In this document: positions 1 to 14,959 of the stretch, piece after piece
Numbering within the stretch: the first letter of the stretch is position 1
Layout of the letters: each line of letters opens with the position of its first letter
DNA from: Rallus limicola
Taxonomy: Eukaryota > Chordata > Aves > Gruiformes > Rallidae
Assembly (NCBI GenBank): GCA_022605955.1
Contig: JAKCOZ010000003.1
Location: forward strand, 42,868,761-42,932,760
DNA length: 64,000 nt
Reading direction: 5' to 3'
Made by a program: the position numbers and the translations under genes
Notes under the pieces: generated by a model
Databases searched by the model: none
Told to the model about the DNA's origin: nothing
What the model saw: only the letters and a program-made list of their open reading frames with translations

Positions 1-3000
1 GACACCTGTGCTGTTTCACCAGGGTGCTCAGCGAAGGACAGATTGTTCAATCTGCCTTTTTTTTTTCTACTCCAGTCTAATTTTGATGAAATTTGCCTTT
101 CTCTCAACATGAGGTATCCAGCTTCTTAGGAAAAGCTTTAGTAATTAAACTGTGTCTCTGGTTCCTCACCTTTCCTGGCTCTGTATGTTCTTTCTCAGTT
201 CTTTATGGTTTGCCCTGTTAATATCTGTCTCATGAAAACATTGTTCCACAGGGGCTTTCAGACCGGGTCACTAAGCAGATATACTTTCTGATCTGTTTTT
301 TTCCATTGTACCGTGGACACTGCTTACATCTGCATGAAGAAGATCTTGGGCACAGTTTCCTCCTCACCTGATGACACGTGTTTGTCTTTCAAGGCTATTA
401 ATTACTCTGCGTATTCAACAGATCTGGAATAGGACTCAGCTGACTACTAGCATCCATGTCTTCCATTCAGAGGAAAGATCTGATGCTTTCCTTAGCACCC
501 GAACTTAGGGGAGAATTCTTTTTAACCTATTGACCAACATGAAACCTTTCATGATTATCCATTTAAGCATGACCTTTTAAATATGACTGCTTGCAATGCT
601 TTTGCTGATGGCAGATATCCACATCAGACCATTTAATTGGTTTTTGCAGTAATGGGTAAGCAGGCAGCAGAACCATTTTCATAACTCATACACACTTAGC
701 ACCTTACATTTTAAATGAGGTAAGGTCTGTATTGGGAGGCAGTACCTTTTGGTAGACTGATGGATTGAGTTGTAAAAAGATAGATGAACTTTTGATCCCA
801 CCAATGTCTCTTCAGGCCTCCACAGTTTCAACAAATTAATCTAATCCCACAGTGTTCTTACACTCCATAAGCATTTCTGCTGGTGTTCTAGGGGTTCACT
901 TCACAGGGGTCAATGTGGCTCCCCACATCCATGGGGGATTTGGCTTTATGTGTGTATGAATTGAACATATAAGTGAGATAACTGAGCTGACGAATAGAGA
1001 GTTGGCTTACCTGTGGTCCCAAACCTGTGACTGCTGGGTTAGTCATTACAGGTATTCTACTCGAACACAGTATCATTTAAATCTCTGAGCCTGCTAAATT
1101 TGTGGAATTTGTTCTTACCTCCGACACTGTCCAGACCACTTGCCACCTGTCCTAATTTATCTGTGTGCAACTGAACCAAGAATATTTTTGAAGGCCTTAC
1201 TCTTGCATCCCATAAATCATTGTACAGAAGCCAAGCAATGCTGCTGCCAGTGCTCAACAAGTACACTTGGTACAATGCTGAACAAATGTACACTCAGTCA
1301 GAGGTTTGTAAATTACTGGCCTTTCTCATATGCAGGTTATTTCCCTCCAGCCCACAGACATCTCTGTCATCCTCTTCATTCAGAGGCATTTATTCAGAAT
1401 CAGAATCAGCCTACTCCCTGCAGCATGGATGCTAATTAATAGTTTCCAAGATGCACGGAATTATGAAAGATCTTGGTTCAGTAATGCTAACAGCTCTGCT
1501 TCATTCTTTGACCTCTTCGCTTGTAGTGTCTCTTCTTTCTATTGCCAAGGGTCACAGCAGTTGGTAGAAACAGGACACCCTGGGAAACCATGCCCTATTA
1601 TCACTTTCTGGCCTCTTTCTGTGTGCTGGAATGGGAGGAACTACAACCATGGTGTCTTCAGGCACTGTTCTGGGTAACTTCTCTGCACGTTTCACATAGG
1701 GCAGTCAGGAAGGTAAGGACCCTCACCCACCTGAATGGTTTCCCCAGTGACTCCCAACACAATAAGCCTTTAAATCTAGCTGAGGCGTCTGGGACCGGAT
1801 TCCCCAGTTCAGCAATGGTACTGTACATTATTGGCATTTCTCCCTGGCTGACCTGGGCACGGGGGATCTGCTGGGTCACCCCAGCTTCTCTGGTATGGTT
1901 CTTCACTTCCCTGTGCAGTCCCTACTACACCATCCCTCCATTCCTTATGCAGTTTGTACTAGGAAATACAGACAGACACAGTGTGTTGGAAAATACCTAA
2001 TTGCCCTTACTCAGCATGTTTCAGCTGCTAAGTAACTCAAGCCATATTCTCCAGTTCTCACAATTGGACCTCTTCTCATTTCCTGATGCTTTCTCTAAAC
2101 ACTTCCATGCAGAAACAGCTCTTAGCCCCTCTGGGATCCCTGCAGAAGGTTTTGTGTGTCTGCCTGCTGGGGCCCGAGCAGCAAAGCAGTGCTCATAAAG
2201 GAGGTGTCAGAGAAAGTCCTTGAATGACAAACAAAGCAAACAAGCAAGAATAAAACCAACCACATAATATGGATCCTTCCCTCCAGCCTGGACTGCCTCT
2301 GACCTGTCCAGCAGTTACTGCACTCCCCTCCTAACGTGATTTTTTTTGGGCAGCTCTTTAGAAGACTCTCTGCTTAGTAGAGGCAGCTTTGCCTTCCCAC
2401 TCTGCCAAAAGTAGCTGCTCACACCAAACATGATCTATTTGTAACATTTCACCTCTGAGGAAGACACTCATGACTGATGGCTGCTAACAAAAAGAGAATT
2501 GAGACAATGGTTTTCCTTTTCCCTCACTAGCACTTCCATTGGCAGGAGGAGGAAAGCACTCAAACACCTCAAAAGCAAAGTTCTTACCCTTGGCTCTGTG
2601 AAGCCAAGCCACAGGAGACAAGACAGGAAAGGGCAGAGCTTTCTGGAAGGCATTGCCCCTGGGCATGGGGAAGAAGTACAGGCAGGGACACTATAGGGAA
2701 TAGGCAGCGCTGGCTGTGCTGAGAGTCACACAAGGCTTGAGAACAGCCTGGCTCTTGGCTTCAATTACTGAGCAGCAGGACTGCACTTCAGAGACCACTT
2801 ACCACTGCAATACATCTTGCTTCTCACTGAGCACATGTGGAAGATGAGACATCTCACAGTGAGGAGGGCTCACGTAGGCAGGGGTTTGGCAGTGCAGGCA
2901 GGCAGCAGTTTGTACAGACCTACACACTATTGCCAGAAATGTGACAACAGCAGTACTCTTGACTAAAGCTGCTTTTTAGGTTTATTTTCTTGGCAGTCAG

Positions 3001-4000
3001 GATGAGCAGTAAGAAGAAGGTGATTTGTATAAGAAATCTTTTTTTTAAGCAAAGAACAGAAAACAAATTTAAGAGCAAATCCACAGCCTCACAGCTTTGG
3101 TACAACCTCACCCATGGCTTCTGCACCAGGCTGCTGGCAGGGTGAGGAGGAGTTCCTGCCATGCTCCGATTTTTACCGCTGCATTTGCTGCACAAAGCAT
3201 GAGATATCAGTGCCTTCTCACACTGTTTCCTCACCCGGCTGCTGCACCCAGCAGTGAGTCAGCACCAGATGCTTGCAGGCTTGGGAGTCTCAGCTTCATC
3301 AATTGTAAATCCCTGCAGCTCCACTGGCTACAAGAGTTCCTCAGAGCAACAGCAGCTGGAAACCTGAGCCTGTAAATCTCTGGGGATGAGCTGCCTGAGC
3401 AGCTCTGCCTCAATCTGGCCCCGCACAAGGGTCTCATTCTTCCTCATTCCTGGGACCATTTCCACTTCTCCCAAACCATGAAGGGGTTTGGTGGAAGTGG
3501 GAGCCAGGGCTCCTGGCATGTGGGTTTTGCTTCATCCCTAGTCTAAACAAAAGTCTAAATGAGTGTAAATGAGAGTCAGGAGTTTGTGTGCCTGTATGTA
3601 GGGGAGGTGGTAAGGCTGCAACCTGCTTCTATCCTCCTGGGAAGAAAACAGGCATTTGTAATACCTGCACACACCTAGTTTGGAGATGGACTGATTATCC
3701 ATTATGTAAACACTATCAGAAGCCTATTTTTAGCCACTAGGCAATCATAGGGTATCTGTCAGCTCAGCATTCAAACCTCATCCTATGCCTGTCATTTTCT
3801 TTCCCCTTCTCTTCGTGTCTTCATCATCCCTCCCTAAAACTTTACCCTTCTTACAGAAACTGTGAGATATTTCATGAAGTTGGAAATGAGATTCCATCTC
3901 TACACACAATGAATCATCCAAGGAGTTCTTCCCTCCTTTTCCACAATTTTTCGCAAGTAAATGCACTGACAGTTCTGTGATCACATAGCAGTAGTCCCAA
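1..4000. other. Intronic DNA, nothing recognised
   Basis: This lies downstream of the type III exon in the NRG1 direction. Open frames are short and overlap on both strands, with no protein family I recognise. There is no RNA gene or clear transposon. Confidence 0.6.
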
Positions 4001-4024
4001 TTCCTTCCTTCCTTCCTTCCTTCC
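4001..4024. repeat. (TTCC)6 microsatellite
   Basis: Six perfect tandem copies of TTCC. Confidence 0.95.
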
Positions 4025-7000
4025 AGGAAGTATACAAAGTGTTGACGTACAGACACAGGCACAATAAATTTTCATTCTGCTTTGTTTTATGGCATGTCAT
4101 ATCCAAAGACATACCTCAAATGGTCTGAGGCACCAGAAAGCAATGAAAAAATCAATGCAAAAGTGGATAATGTTCCAATTCCAAACAAATCCAGAGAAAA
4201 CTCAAGCATTCCAAACTACAGAAAACAGGACTCTACATGGCCATTGCCCAGAAACGTTCAGCTACATAGAAATATTATTTTAACAGCCTCATACATCATC
4301 TCTAAATCAGAACTATTTTTTATATGAAAATCTCTAAAAATAATACCTAAGAGAATTCCTTTATTTTCCCTCACTTAGGAATTCCCTTATTTCCCCTCAT
4401 ACCATAATGAAGTCAGTAGGACTACTACCATGACTCCATCAGAACAAAGGTATTTTGTCACTCATCTATTATTGCAGTGTCACTGATCACTCCAAATTAG
4501 TGCTGCACTCTCAGAAATGTAGCTGAACTGTGACTGCAGGAGATGGGTGGTAAAGAACAGCCAGGGGCAGTAACTTCCACACTTGCTCCATCTCTGTCCT
4601 CAGAATACACTCCTTCCCTGTGATTTCAGAATATGCAGACCTCAGTAGGCAAAAGCTGTTCTTGCTATACTATGGAGACCTGAAATTGCACAACCATTTG
4701 GAGTCTCCCCAGTCATTCATCTCTGAATTTCAACAAATACCTGATCAGTAAATCGTGCTCTTCTCAAGCTAATTTACAACCTCTTTTTGTCTCTGTTTTA
4801 ACACTCTGAAAACTTGCAGACAGGGTAGCAGGCTTCCAAGGCTAATTCACATGCTGTGTCACCTAAACAACTGCCAATACTTGTCCTAAAGATGCAAGAG
4901 CTCCAGCATGCAAAGATGAAGCAGTCTTTCAGGGAGCGCATGGAGCAGTGTCCAACAGAAAATGAGGGTGTTAAAATGGTCTCTGCAGCCCAGGGGTAGA
5001 AGAAGGTTACACCATACTGCTCACAGTACTTCAAACAAGATTGCTGCACTCCACCACCTCCTGAGAAGCTAGTTTTTCAGCTTCTTCTGTATGGACAGCT
5101 AACAGAAACCAATATACTGAGATGCCTTACAAATTACAGGCCAGAGATGCTACTGACTAAAAGCAAGCTGCTTCTGCTGCACTGCCTGCCTATTTTCTTG
5201 GTGTTGTAGGCTGTGCAGAAATGGAGATTTTTCACCCATCTTATTTTGCAGCTCTCACAATAGGAGTTGTGTGCACTCAGAGGGCACCACCTGCTGCCCT
5301 GCCCCCTGTTTCAGGCAGCTGTCATTGGAAATTTCCACGTGGCATTCCTCACATCTGGGGTAGGTATTTCTGCCACAGATCAGTTTTCATTTAAAAACCT
5401 AATGTCCTAAACCCAAAGATAACCCCAAAAGCAGTGCTGTATAAGCAGTGGCTTTGTACACCAGGAAGAGGGCATCAGACAGCTGATGGGGTGTTACACA
5501 GCCTATTTCACTCATGACTAAGCTGTTTTTGACTTCCTGGGTCATTTAATATTCATACAACATTTCTTTCTTCACATTGTGCAGTAAATCACTACTTTTC
5601 AAAGCATGGTGCCACAGACTCTGCCCAAGGGAAGCTCAAGAAAATCTGGAATTGTCTGTGTGGCATTACAGTTTGCTTATTTAATGACAGTTTTGCTGAT
5701 TGCTGTTCCTCTTTGATTTCTAGGGAAGAAACCTGTGCCAGCTGTTGTGAAGACAGTAGCCTCTTCCTAAAACATGTACTGTGCAGTAAAGGCTCTCCAT
5801 GACACACCTGCTGGGCAGCAGGTATGAGGAATGGTCCCGATAGAGAAGCCTAAAGCCTTGCAACAGGCTCCGCTCCACACCTGAGAGGCAGGGTGGGATG
5901 ACTTTGCACCCCTGGTTTGGTGCTTTGTCCTGTCACCACTGCATTTTTTCAAGGATGCAAAGCCATCCACCATGGCACCTCCTATGCATCTGCTGCACTG
6001 CCCACAGGCAGCCCCTGCTGCCTGCACCCTCACAGAGGCAGGCACAGATGATGGAAGGATAGAGGAGGGATGGAGGTATACAGTGAGGAACAAACTGCTG
6101 TACTCTTACTAAGGGTGATACTCACAGCCAGCAGCAACGGGCAGGGTAACGGCTTGAAAAACTCAGAGTAGGAAGCTACCAGCTCAGCACTGTGCTGAAG
6201 CAATGAAACAGGACCTGATTCCCTCTGAATGACTGCAGTCATTCACACTGTTGTCCTAGCCTCATAATGGAAAGAAACACGTTGCAGAACAGTCCAAGAG
6301 CAGTTCCTGCCAGACTCTGTGCTTGAGGCAGAGCAGGCTGCTTATTTCTAAAACCTTTGCTGCATGGTTTTGGTCCAGGACATTTCCCAAGTATTCACAT
6401 TGCCTCCTGAGACCACACACACATCCTTGCATGTGGGTCCTGTTTCCATCCACTGCCAGGAAACACTACACAGAGTTGTCTGTGTAAAACCACAAGCCTT
6501 GAGATGAGGTGCAGAAGAAGATGAAAAATATGTATCTATATTGCTTTGCTTGAATAAAATGACCAGGAATGAAACTTAAAGATTGAAGAAACAAGGTAAC
6601 TGGGATCCCATTCATTCCTGTGTGAGGTCAGGCAGATGTGCTGGAGAGGCACAAGCAGGAAGAGACAATGTGAGATCTCTTGCTGCTGCCACAGCTACAA
6701 AGCAAGCTGCTTCCTCCTTTCTGACACACTTCCCTTTTTCAGAATAAGAGCTGCTAATAGCTACCACACATGTTATGCCTCCCTCTCAGATTCTGCTACT
6801 GCTTCACATACAACTTCCCCGTATCTTCAGCTGTCCTTACTTCTCCCAGTAAATCTCTGGATCACCTTTGTTTCTTGCACTCTCCTCTGGGTGCCTTCCT
6901 CCTTGGCTCGAGAAGGCAGTCCTTGCATTTCCTCTGCATTTGCCATTCAGCTTTGTTCACCCATTGCTAACTTCCACTGATTGCTCCACCTGAACTTCAG

Positions 7001-10000
7001 TTTTGGCTTGAAGGCCCTGTGAGCAAGGGAGGATCAGCATCAGGAAGAGCAGGAGACCAACAAGTTACAGGCCTGAGGGACAGTGGTATGCAACTGTGCA
7101 CATCCAGCTGACTGTCAACATCATCTGCTCAGCTGGAAAATCCCAGAGGGTGCAGATAAGCATGAGTTAGAGCTGAGGTGGTGTATTCTTTGGAGTGAAA
7201 AGTCTTTCAGGAAGCAGTGACTTCTTGCAACCAGAACATTTCTGCAGAAATGTTTGCTTTTCTAGAAAGCTTTCAGCAGGAATATGGCTTGGGGTGGCAG
7301 GCTTTTCCAGAAGTAAAGGCTGGTGTGATAAGCCAGGGTGTAAAAGATCTGATATCAAGCCCTTTGTCTCCTGAAGTAGGAATGAATCTGTGTCCCATGA
7401 ACTTTGAGAGATTATGTCCACTGTTGTTAGTACTTAGTGGAGGGAAAGGCCTGAAATGGACTGGGTTTCCCTCTGGTGCCCAACAGAAACACCTTAGCCA
7501 GAGACCTAAGAAATCCTAAGAAGCTTCTTATGGCTTATATTCACAGGGGCTGCCTGTACCCTCAGAGAGTAGGGATGTGAAGGCTGCAAACCCCAGAGGA
7601 TGAGTCTGTGGGAGCTGCAGAAAGACAGCCTATTCCTAACCCAGGACCTGGGGACTTGGCTACCAACAGCCTCCTTTCTCAACACTCTCAACACTTTCTC
7701 CCTACCCCAGAATTCCCAAAGCTGCACCATTGAGCCCCAGGCAGGCCAGTCTGCTAAGCAATGCCACACTGAGGGCAAGAACAATCCTGGTTCATTCTTC
7801 ACACACACAAACAGCATGAATGTTCACCAGCAGTTGCAGGGGAGTCTCTGCATATGCAGCACAGAACTTCTCAGAGGACAAGCGGAAAGTAAGTGTGGAG
7901 CTGCTATGCAAAAGCACTTTAATTGCTTCTGACACTGCAGTATAACTTCATTAAGCCCCAGGCTGATGACTCACAGTAACAGGCTGTACTGGTGAAGGGA
8001 ACACAAGTGGACACGGGGAGGAAGGCAGTTTTCACAGTAATTAGAAAATTTCTCACAAGTGGAACTGCCTCAGACCTTGCCTTCAGCTGGACTTTAATAG
8101 TGGGTGATCAGATATGTCCTCCAGGATCAAAACATGCTTAGCAGCACCTAGTATTATCTTGCTTGTGTTGAAAAGAATAAAGTAATGGTTTTCCCTGAAG
8201 GGCATGCCTCCAAAGCTAGACACTCTCCTTACTTCTTTCCAGCAAATAGAAAACTTTTTCATATGCCTAAATACTCCACAATCTACATCCAGTTCCTTCA
8301 CCCACATAGATCTTGTTTGTCCAGAAGAGCAACATCAGCATGTCTAGGGGAAGGGAATGTCCTTGCTGCATGACCGAATCTGGAGAGCAAAACCTGGAAA
8401 AATTGACAACCCATCAGGCAGCAAAAAGGACACAGCACACTTTTCACCACTCTTTTGCCAGGCTCAGGTCCAGGCTCCCTTGCTATGGATGCTGTTACCC
8501 ACAGTAACTGGTGAGATGTGTGTCCTGTTCCTGAGAAGCTGGTCTGACACCTGCTTGCATGTCCAGAAATGCACTTCAGACTCTTTGCAGCAGTAGTTGC
8601 CATGTTCCACAAAAGCTCAGGCCTTGATAAAACCATGCTGGCAAGAGGACCTGGAAGCAATCCTGTATGAAAGCTTGGCTATGACACCGAGAATTTCCAG
8701 CTCCTGAGTATCTGCAGTTATTACTGTTACCTGAAAAACGACAAAGCTGTGATGGAGATCCTCCTGGTGAGACCACACTGGGAGATCTACTTCACCAACC
8801 ACATGCATGTGGGTAATGTGAGTTGATGGAAAGGGCCACTCTACAAAATCCACCCCACTGTGTCCAGCACTCTATTGGCTCTAACTGTAAGAGTCAGTGT
8901 ACAGAGGAAGGAAGGGAGGGAAGACAATCAGCCTTCCAAAAAGGGGCAGGTAATTACAGGAGCTGCAAGGTTTTGTGCTTTTTTTCTTTTTTTTCCCTTT
9001 TGTAAAATATTTTTTTTTTAAATGTAGTATCTATCTCTCAGGTGAGACCAGATAATTTCTAGGCATACTGGAGCTATGAAGCACTCAAACTTATCAGCTA
9101 ATCTAGTGCTCTATTACTTCCGTTCATATGAGCATATAACAAACAAATACTCTGCAGGCAAGAGCAAAAGAATCAATGAGTGCAACCGAATTAGGAGAGC
9201 TTTCCCCCATAAACAATAAATGGTATTGCAACAGTGAACACTAATGAGAATGTCTTCTTTTATTTCTTGTCCCCTTGCTGTGAAATAAGTAGCTATATCA
9301 TGAAAATTATTGGGCTCTGAGGCTCAGAAAAGTAATCAAATATTTGCCTGAATCACAGAACTTTCATGACAGAACATTGTCCTGAGATCAGTTATTATGC
9401 AATATGTTTGCATATAATTTTGCCAACAAAATAAAAAAGCTTTCTAAATTAGTACTCATCATTAATTGCCAATAGTTATAAAAATATCTTGAGCAGCACG
9501 GTCATGGCATTTTATACTTTCCTACATCTTTAAGCATATCATTAAAATAACTATAATAACTAACAAATGCAAAGTAGTCTATAGTGGCTGTTGCTGTGCA
9601 GATCTAGTGGTAACTGCAGAGGGAGAGGCTTTCTCAGAATCGGATTTTTTTATTAGCTTTTTTAACTTTTTGCTTCAGAGATTATGTAGAAGCAGCTGTA
9701 GCTCTCCACACTTGAGATGTGTTTGTGAAAATTTATTTGGTTTGTGAAGGATTAGAATGTGGCTTTCTCTTTTTTTTGGGGAGATGAGGAAGTGGAGTGG
9801 AGATGCACTTTTGGCTATATGTGCCTGTATCCAGGCTGCTCCTGGTGAAGTCTAGGTCAGAATCCCGCCTGGACAACCACTGTGTGTCTAGCCAAGATAA
9901 ATAACAACTCCTATGATAAACTTGTGAAGGCAGACATGTGAAAATTTTGACAGTCTAAACTACCTATTCATCTAGGACCTGATCCCATTACAGTGTTTGA

Positions 10001-13000
10001 TTCTTGAAGTTGGTGTAAGTGAGAATTAGAAGAGCAAATATGGCAAGGGATTTCCAGGTAACCAAACAGACATCTTTGAACTTTTTCAAAAGCTTTTCAC
10101 ACTTCCCTTTGTGGTGAATTCGAGTTAGTTATCACTACTAGTTTATTCTCATAATCAATACATTTATGGAACGAGGCCACTGTGGTAACAGCTTTATAAA
10201 AACTACACAAAACCCCCCATTGCTTTTCTGCAGCATCCCATGTTCACCAAGGCTCCCTCATTTTAATTGCAGATTTTAAACGTGGCAAGTTTTTAGAATG
10301 GGTGTGAGATTGCACATTTAAATGTGAGCGGGGCTAAAGCTGCTATAAAACTGGTACTATTATCCTCCCAACGCATTCACTGAATTTGCGCTGGTGTGCT
10401 GGGGGAGGGTGAAAGACTCCTTTCTGTGGGGCTCACAGGCTCCACCATCACATTTTTAATTGCACAGGTTCCAGGCCAGCAATGCCAGTGGTCTGTTTTC
10501 CCTCTGTGTCAGATATGTCTTGCTCACTCTATCCCTGCCATAGGATGCACACCTTGTTTCTGGCGGTGGTCTGTTTCCTGTGAGCTAACTCCGGTACCGG
10601 CACCAAAGCAGCAGTACGGATGCAAGAAGCAGCTACACAATTAAGGTTTTGTGCTGTGCCGGAAGGAGACTCGAGCTTTACCCCTGGCTCTGCCACATGC
10701 TTCCCGTGCAGCGTAAGGAGGACATTCTCAGACATGGCCACTAATCTCGTTTCACTCATTTTTCTAACAGCTGGGGCCTGAGCTTTCCAAAACACTCTGC
10801 CTTCTGATGTACTGCCGGCAGGGACTGAATGGGGAAGAGGGAAGTACTGAAGCTCAAGCTCTGAGTGCATAAAGGACAGGCTTTGTAAAACAGTAGTGCA
10901 TCTAAAAATGTTTACAACTGGTCCACCTTCCTTAGGTATGGGTAGGAGCACCTGCAGAGTTACAGAAGAGGACACAGAGATGAGCTAGGTCAGTGGGATA
11001 GTGTCACCTCTTTAGGCCACCGTATTACTCTTGCAGCTACTGGTGGCGATTCTCAGCTGAGATCCTCTCCTTCAGTCATCAGATAATTTGGACACAGCCA
11101 CTGGATATCTTGGCCACAAAACCTGTTTTCCGAATCACATATAAACAAATAAGTGACACAGACTGGTTTGTGTGACTCACACTCTCTGAAAAAGCACTCT
11201 GTAAACAGTTTTTATGGTTAAAAATGATTATAATCTGTCAATTACAGCATGCTACGCAATGGGGCACAAGTGTTCCACATTTCTGTCATTTGTCACACAT
11301 TGCTATGGACTGTATCACACACTGGCAAAACTGTAAAGGTTGAGAGGTTAGGTTATGGTCTTGAGAGAGTATGAATGCATAGCAGACAGTCTCTTCATGA
11401 AAGGGGATTTTGCAAAGGAGGAGAAAGATGCTGTTCAGTGGGAGCAAATAAGCAGAATGAATCAACTACACACACAGAGGTGGGGATGAATAACTTCAGG
11501 GAAGGACATCTGAGCCTCTGTGGATCACAAATGGTGGGGAACAACAAAGCCACAGAAAAGGCACATCTTGTACTGTGATGCATCAGTAAACCTCCCCTGC
11601 AAACCTCAAGACCCCTCTTCGAAGAAGGAGGATGTGGACAGACCATGAAGTATACAGAAGACAGCAACAATCACCCTAAACGTGAGCCTGAACAAACGAA
11701 CGCATGAACATGAAGGACTGAATAACCTCAAGATCTTAAGCAGGGCAACAGAAGTGATATGCATTTAATTTTCAGATCATTACTGTGGCTTTAGCAGTGT
11801 AACAATGTAATGCTACTGCTGCATGTCAACTCTCATTTTGCTGGGATAGGGAGTTTCCCTACCAATCCCAGCCACAGGCCTTTTGGATTCACCCTTTCGC
11901 AGCTCAAATTCACATGCAGCTCAGTGCACAGAGAGGCTAGCCCTCCATCAGCCCATCCTTTTTCATTTTCCAGGAAGGTTGTTCAGACAGACAACCTGCA
12001 CCATGCTTCTTCTGGTAGAAGGATATTAATTAAATGAGCCTTGAGTCAATTGCCCTCTTTAACCTTTAAACTCTTATGTTAAGAGAACTAACACTAGACA
12101 ATAGATCACAAGAAGTTTAGTTTGTAGAGGGTGCTTGTAATGAAAGCATGGCTTGGTTTTTAGCAAAAACTACCAGTCTGTTTGGGGCAGCTGATAAAAC
12201 CATTTGGTTGGCTCAGATATACTTTACAGACTCAGCAGAGGGAGGGTTGTTAGTTTTCATGAGTATGACCTTCTGTGTAACGTAGGACATGCAGCTCTTG
12301 AGATGGTAGAAGAATCAGTAAGGAGAGAAAAATGATTCTGACGCTGTGTTTGGCAAAACATTCTGTGTTTGGATCATGGATTGTGCGTGTGTGTACGTAA
12401 GTACAACTGCCTATGAGCACATGAAATTTTGAGTGGGGATGAGGGGAAAGCAGTATTCACAATTCATCAGCTTAGTGTCATTTGGAGGATGCCGGATGTT
12501 TATGGCTGGGGATAGAGTAGTCATTTCCTGTGGGAAAAGACTATTAGTGGAGTAATTCCAGAAAGTTTAAAAAATTGCCCTACGTGTTTCTGAAACATTC
12601 TAGAGGTTTTCAGACATATGTAACGTCATCCAGATCTTCCATCAATAGCATGTATAGGCCTGTTTACATTTCATTCAGCCAAACTGGAGACGTTTTAGAA
12701 CAAGGACAGTTATTTAAAGAAAAAGTCATGCAGAAATCTGGCCTGAAGAGCTTGCCATAAAATAAAATGAATTTAAATGATTGTAACTATAAAAAAAATC
12801 TATTGAAACACAGATTCCTGAAGATGCGAAGATTTGAAGCCTGTGTTCTCAATAGAAGATTGTGCAGCCTGTCTTGCAAATCCTAAGTGTTCAAAATTCA
12901 TTGAATTGGCAAGAAAATGAAAATGACACATTAGTTTCGACCTCTGGGTTTTTGAACTTTAGCTGCACAGATTTTCAAGGTTATTTTTGCAATCATAATG

Positions 13001-14050
13001 ATTGGACTTTAATGACAAAAAGTAAAATTGCAGGGGAAAGAAGTACAGATTTTTGAGTAGTATCAGGGCTGAATGGGCTGACACTTGGTCAAGAAGGCTT
13101 TGAGTACTAAGACTCTTGTCTTAGTGTTAGCTAAAGTGTTAGTGACCACAGAAAAGCTGGCATGTGTTATCTGCACGGATTTTTACAAGCCAGTCTCCAC
13201 TGCTTATCTTTTAAGTGCTGCATTGGTGGAATATATCATTTGGCTACAAATGCCTGCTAAAACAATTGTTCTGACTGTCTATGTACCTGAGGTGCTTTTT
13301 ATTACAAAGCAGGTATCTCCAAAGAACAGCTACCTTAATTAATGTTTGCAGATCTTTAGTCAATAGTCATTAGTATTTTTTGACAACAGCTGACAAAACC
13401 AGGGCCATGATCTAACTGACAGCTCACACAATCTACACTGGTTGAATTCACAAAAGCAGGAGCTTTTATTGCCAACCCAGATGAACAGATGTTGTGGGGA
13501 AAATCTGCTACTGCGGCAAGAGCCGTGGCCCTTATCACCTTCCTTCTGCAGGCAGGAAGGCAGTGGAAAGCAATGCTGGATTGAATTTTTTACTTACTTG
13601 CTGTTCTCCCTGAACAGGGGAAAGGTTTCATGGGAAGCAGTGGAACAAGGCTGCACCTACAGAATTAGTTTTTCAGGGGCAGTGCAACCTTTGCCTAATG
13701 CACTGGCAGATTTTAAGAGGGTTTTAAATGCCTAAGTAAAGTGGTTGACACCTGAAGAGATTTGCTAAAAGAGTCTGACACTCCCCCCTCCCCTCCCTTC
13801 CCCCTTACCCCAGGGTAAAATGCATCCATTCTTCCTTTCTTGAGTTCACCTCATACAGCTTTTTGGGGGAAAAGAGGAGAAAGAACACATTTGTCATGTG
13901 TTGGCCACATGACACGATTCCTTCTGCATAGCGTCATTTGTATAACTTCACTCACTACCAGTGACTCACAGCAATTTGCCACTGAAGGAGCATCCATCAG
14001 CAGTAGGTGATATCAGCCTCGGTGCCATTCCCGCCATGCCTTTTGCTGCT
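4025..14050. other. Intronic DNA; AT-rich subregion 8980-9560
   Basis: No exon, RNA gene or transposon recognised. About 8980-9560 is clearly AT-rich, with T runs near 8979-8998 and 9009-9020. A 148-codon minus frame at 10529-10975 and other shorter frames match nothing I know. Near 13781-13813 there is a C-rich pyrimidine run (C6, C4, C3 and C5 blocks). Conserved enhancers could be present but cannot be seen without an alignment. Confidence 0.55.
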
Positions 14051-14052
14051 CT

Positions 14053-14076
14053 CTGTGTGTGTCTGTGTGTGTGTGT
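14053..14076. repeat. (TG)n microsatellite, interrupted
   Basis: TG dinucleotide repeats with one TC interruption. Confidence 0.9.
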
Positions 14077-14272
14077 AGGAGGGTTGGGTGAGAATTTGTC
14101 CCAGAGGAGGGGATTTCACACCTGGGTACAGACAGGTTAATTTGCAGGTGTAGCTGCGGGTCTGGGATATGTACAATATGTGAACTTGTTTAATCAAAGA
14201 CAGAGATAGCTGTTGTGCTGACCATTTCCAGGTGGGTCGTATGAAGCAGACTAAAGACTGTACCATGAGGGA

Positions 14273-14959
14273 TTATGCTTCTTTCCACTCACACAAAATT
14301 TGCCCTGACATGATCTTTATCCAGGGCAGGGGGGACAGGTTTTGAGCTTGGAGATGCATCATCTGGTGGCTCAGAGGGCAGCAGGAGGAAGGAAGGACAC
14401 AGTGGTCCTGGCGCAGAGCAGCTCTCACGTTACACAGCATTAACGAAAGGCTGCCACACAAACGGGCCAGCAGCTGTGCCTTTGTTTTTGTAGGGGTTTT
14501 GCGTACAATTAGAGCTTGAACCAGCAGACACTGCAGACTGAGCCAGGCTGTTGCAGCCATAGGACAGCCTTCTGCTCTCTCACATGCACCCACAGTGGGT
14601 GCTGATAAACTTAGCCCTTGGCTAGGCTGTGGAAGGTACGCCAGTCTGCTCTGGGGAGTGGTCTGTTGTTGGCCAAGTATCGGGGTCAGTGCATACTGCT
14701 TCTGCTCAAACCCACAGCTTTCCATCCTGCACCTCTGAACACCTCTTTGGTATAAAGCAAAATTGAGCTCTTTCAGGGCTACTATGTGACAAGTGCTGTT
14801 CCTCATGCCTTCCCTTAAGAGTTTGCACCGAACTCCTTCATTTCCAGCACCACAAGAAGATGTGCAAATACCTGTTTTACTCATTACTTGTCTAGTGATG
14901 TCCTGTTGGCCACAGAGGGGCAGGCAGTACCTGGATGGTACAAAAGCCTGCCTGTACAA
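14273..14959 (-). other. 228-codon open frame of unknown status
   Basis: This ATG-to-stop frame is the longest frame outside the CpG-rich islands. I recognise no domain, signal peptide or membrane helix pattern, and no transposon protein motif. Residue use is mixed, with many Cys, Gln and Leu. There is no obvious promoter or poly(A) signal arrangement around it. It is most likely a chance frame in intronic DNA, on the same strand as NRG1. Confidence 0.1.

Noticed and set aside
10529..10975. 148-codon minus frame
   Set aside because: No recognised domain; the length is within chance expectation for a window this size.
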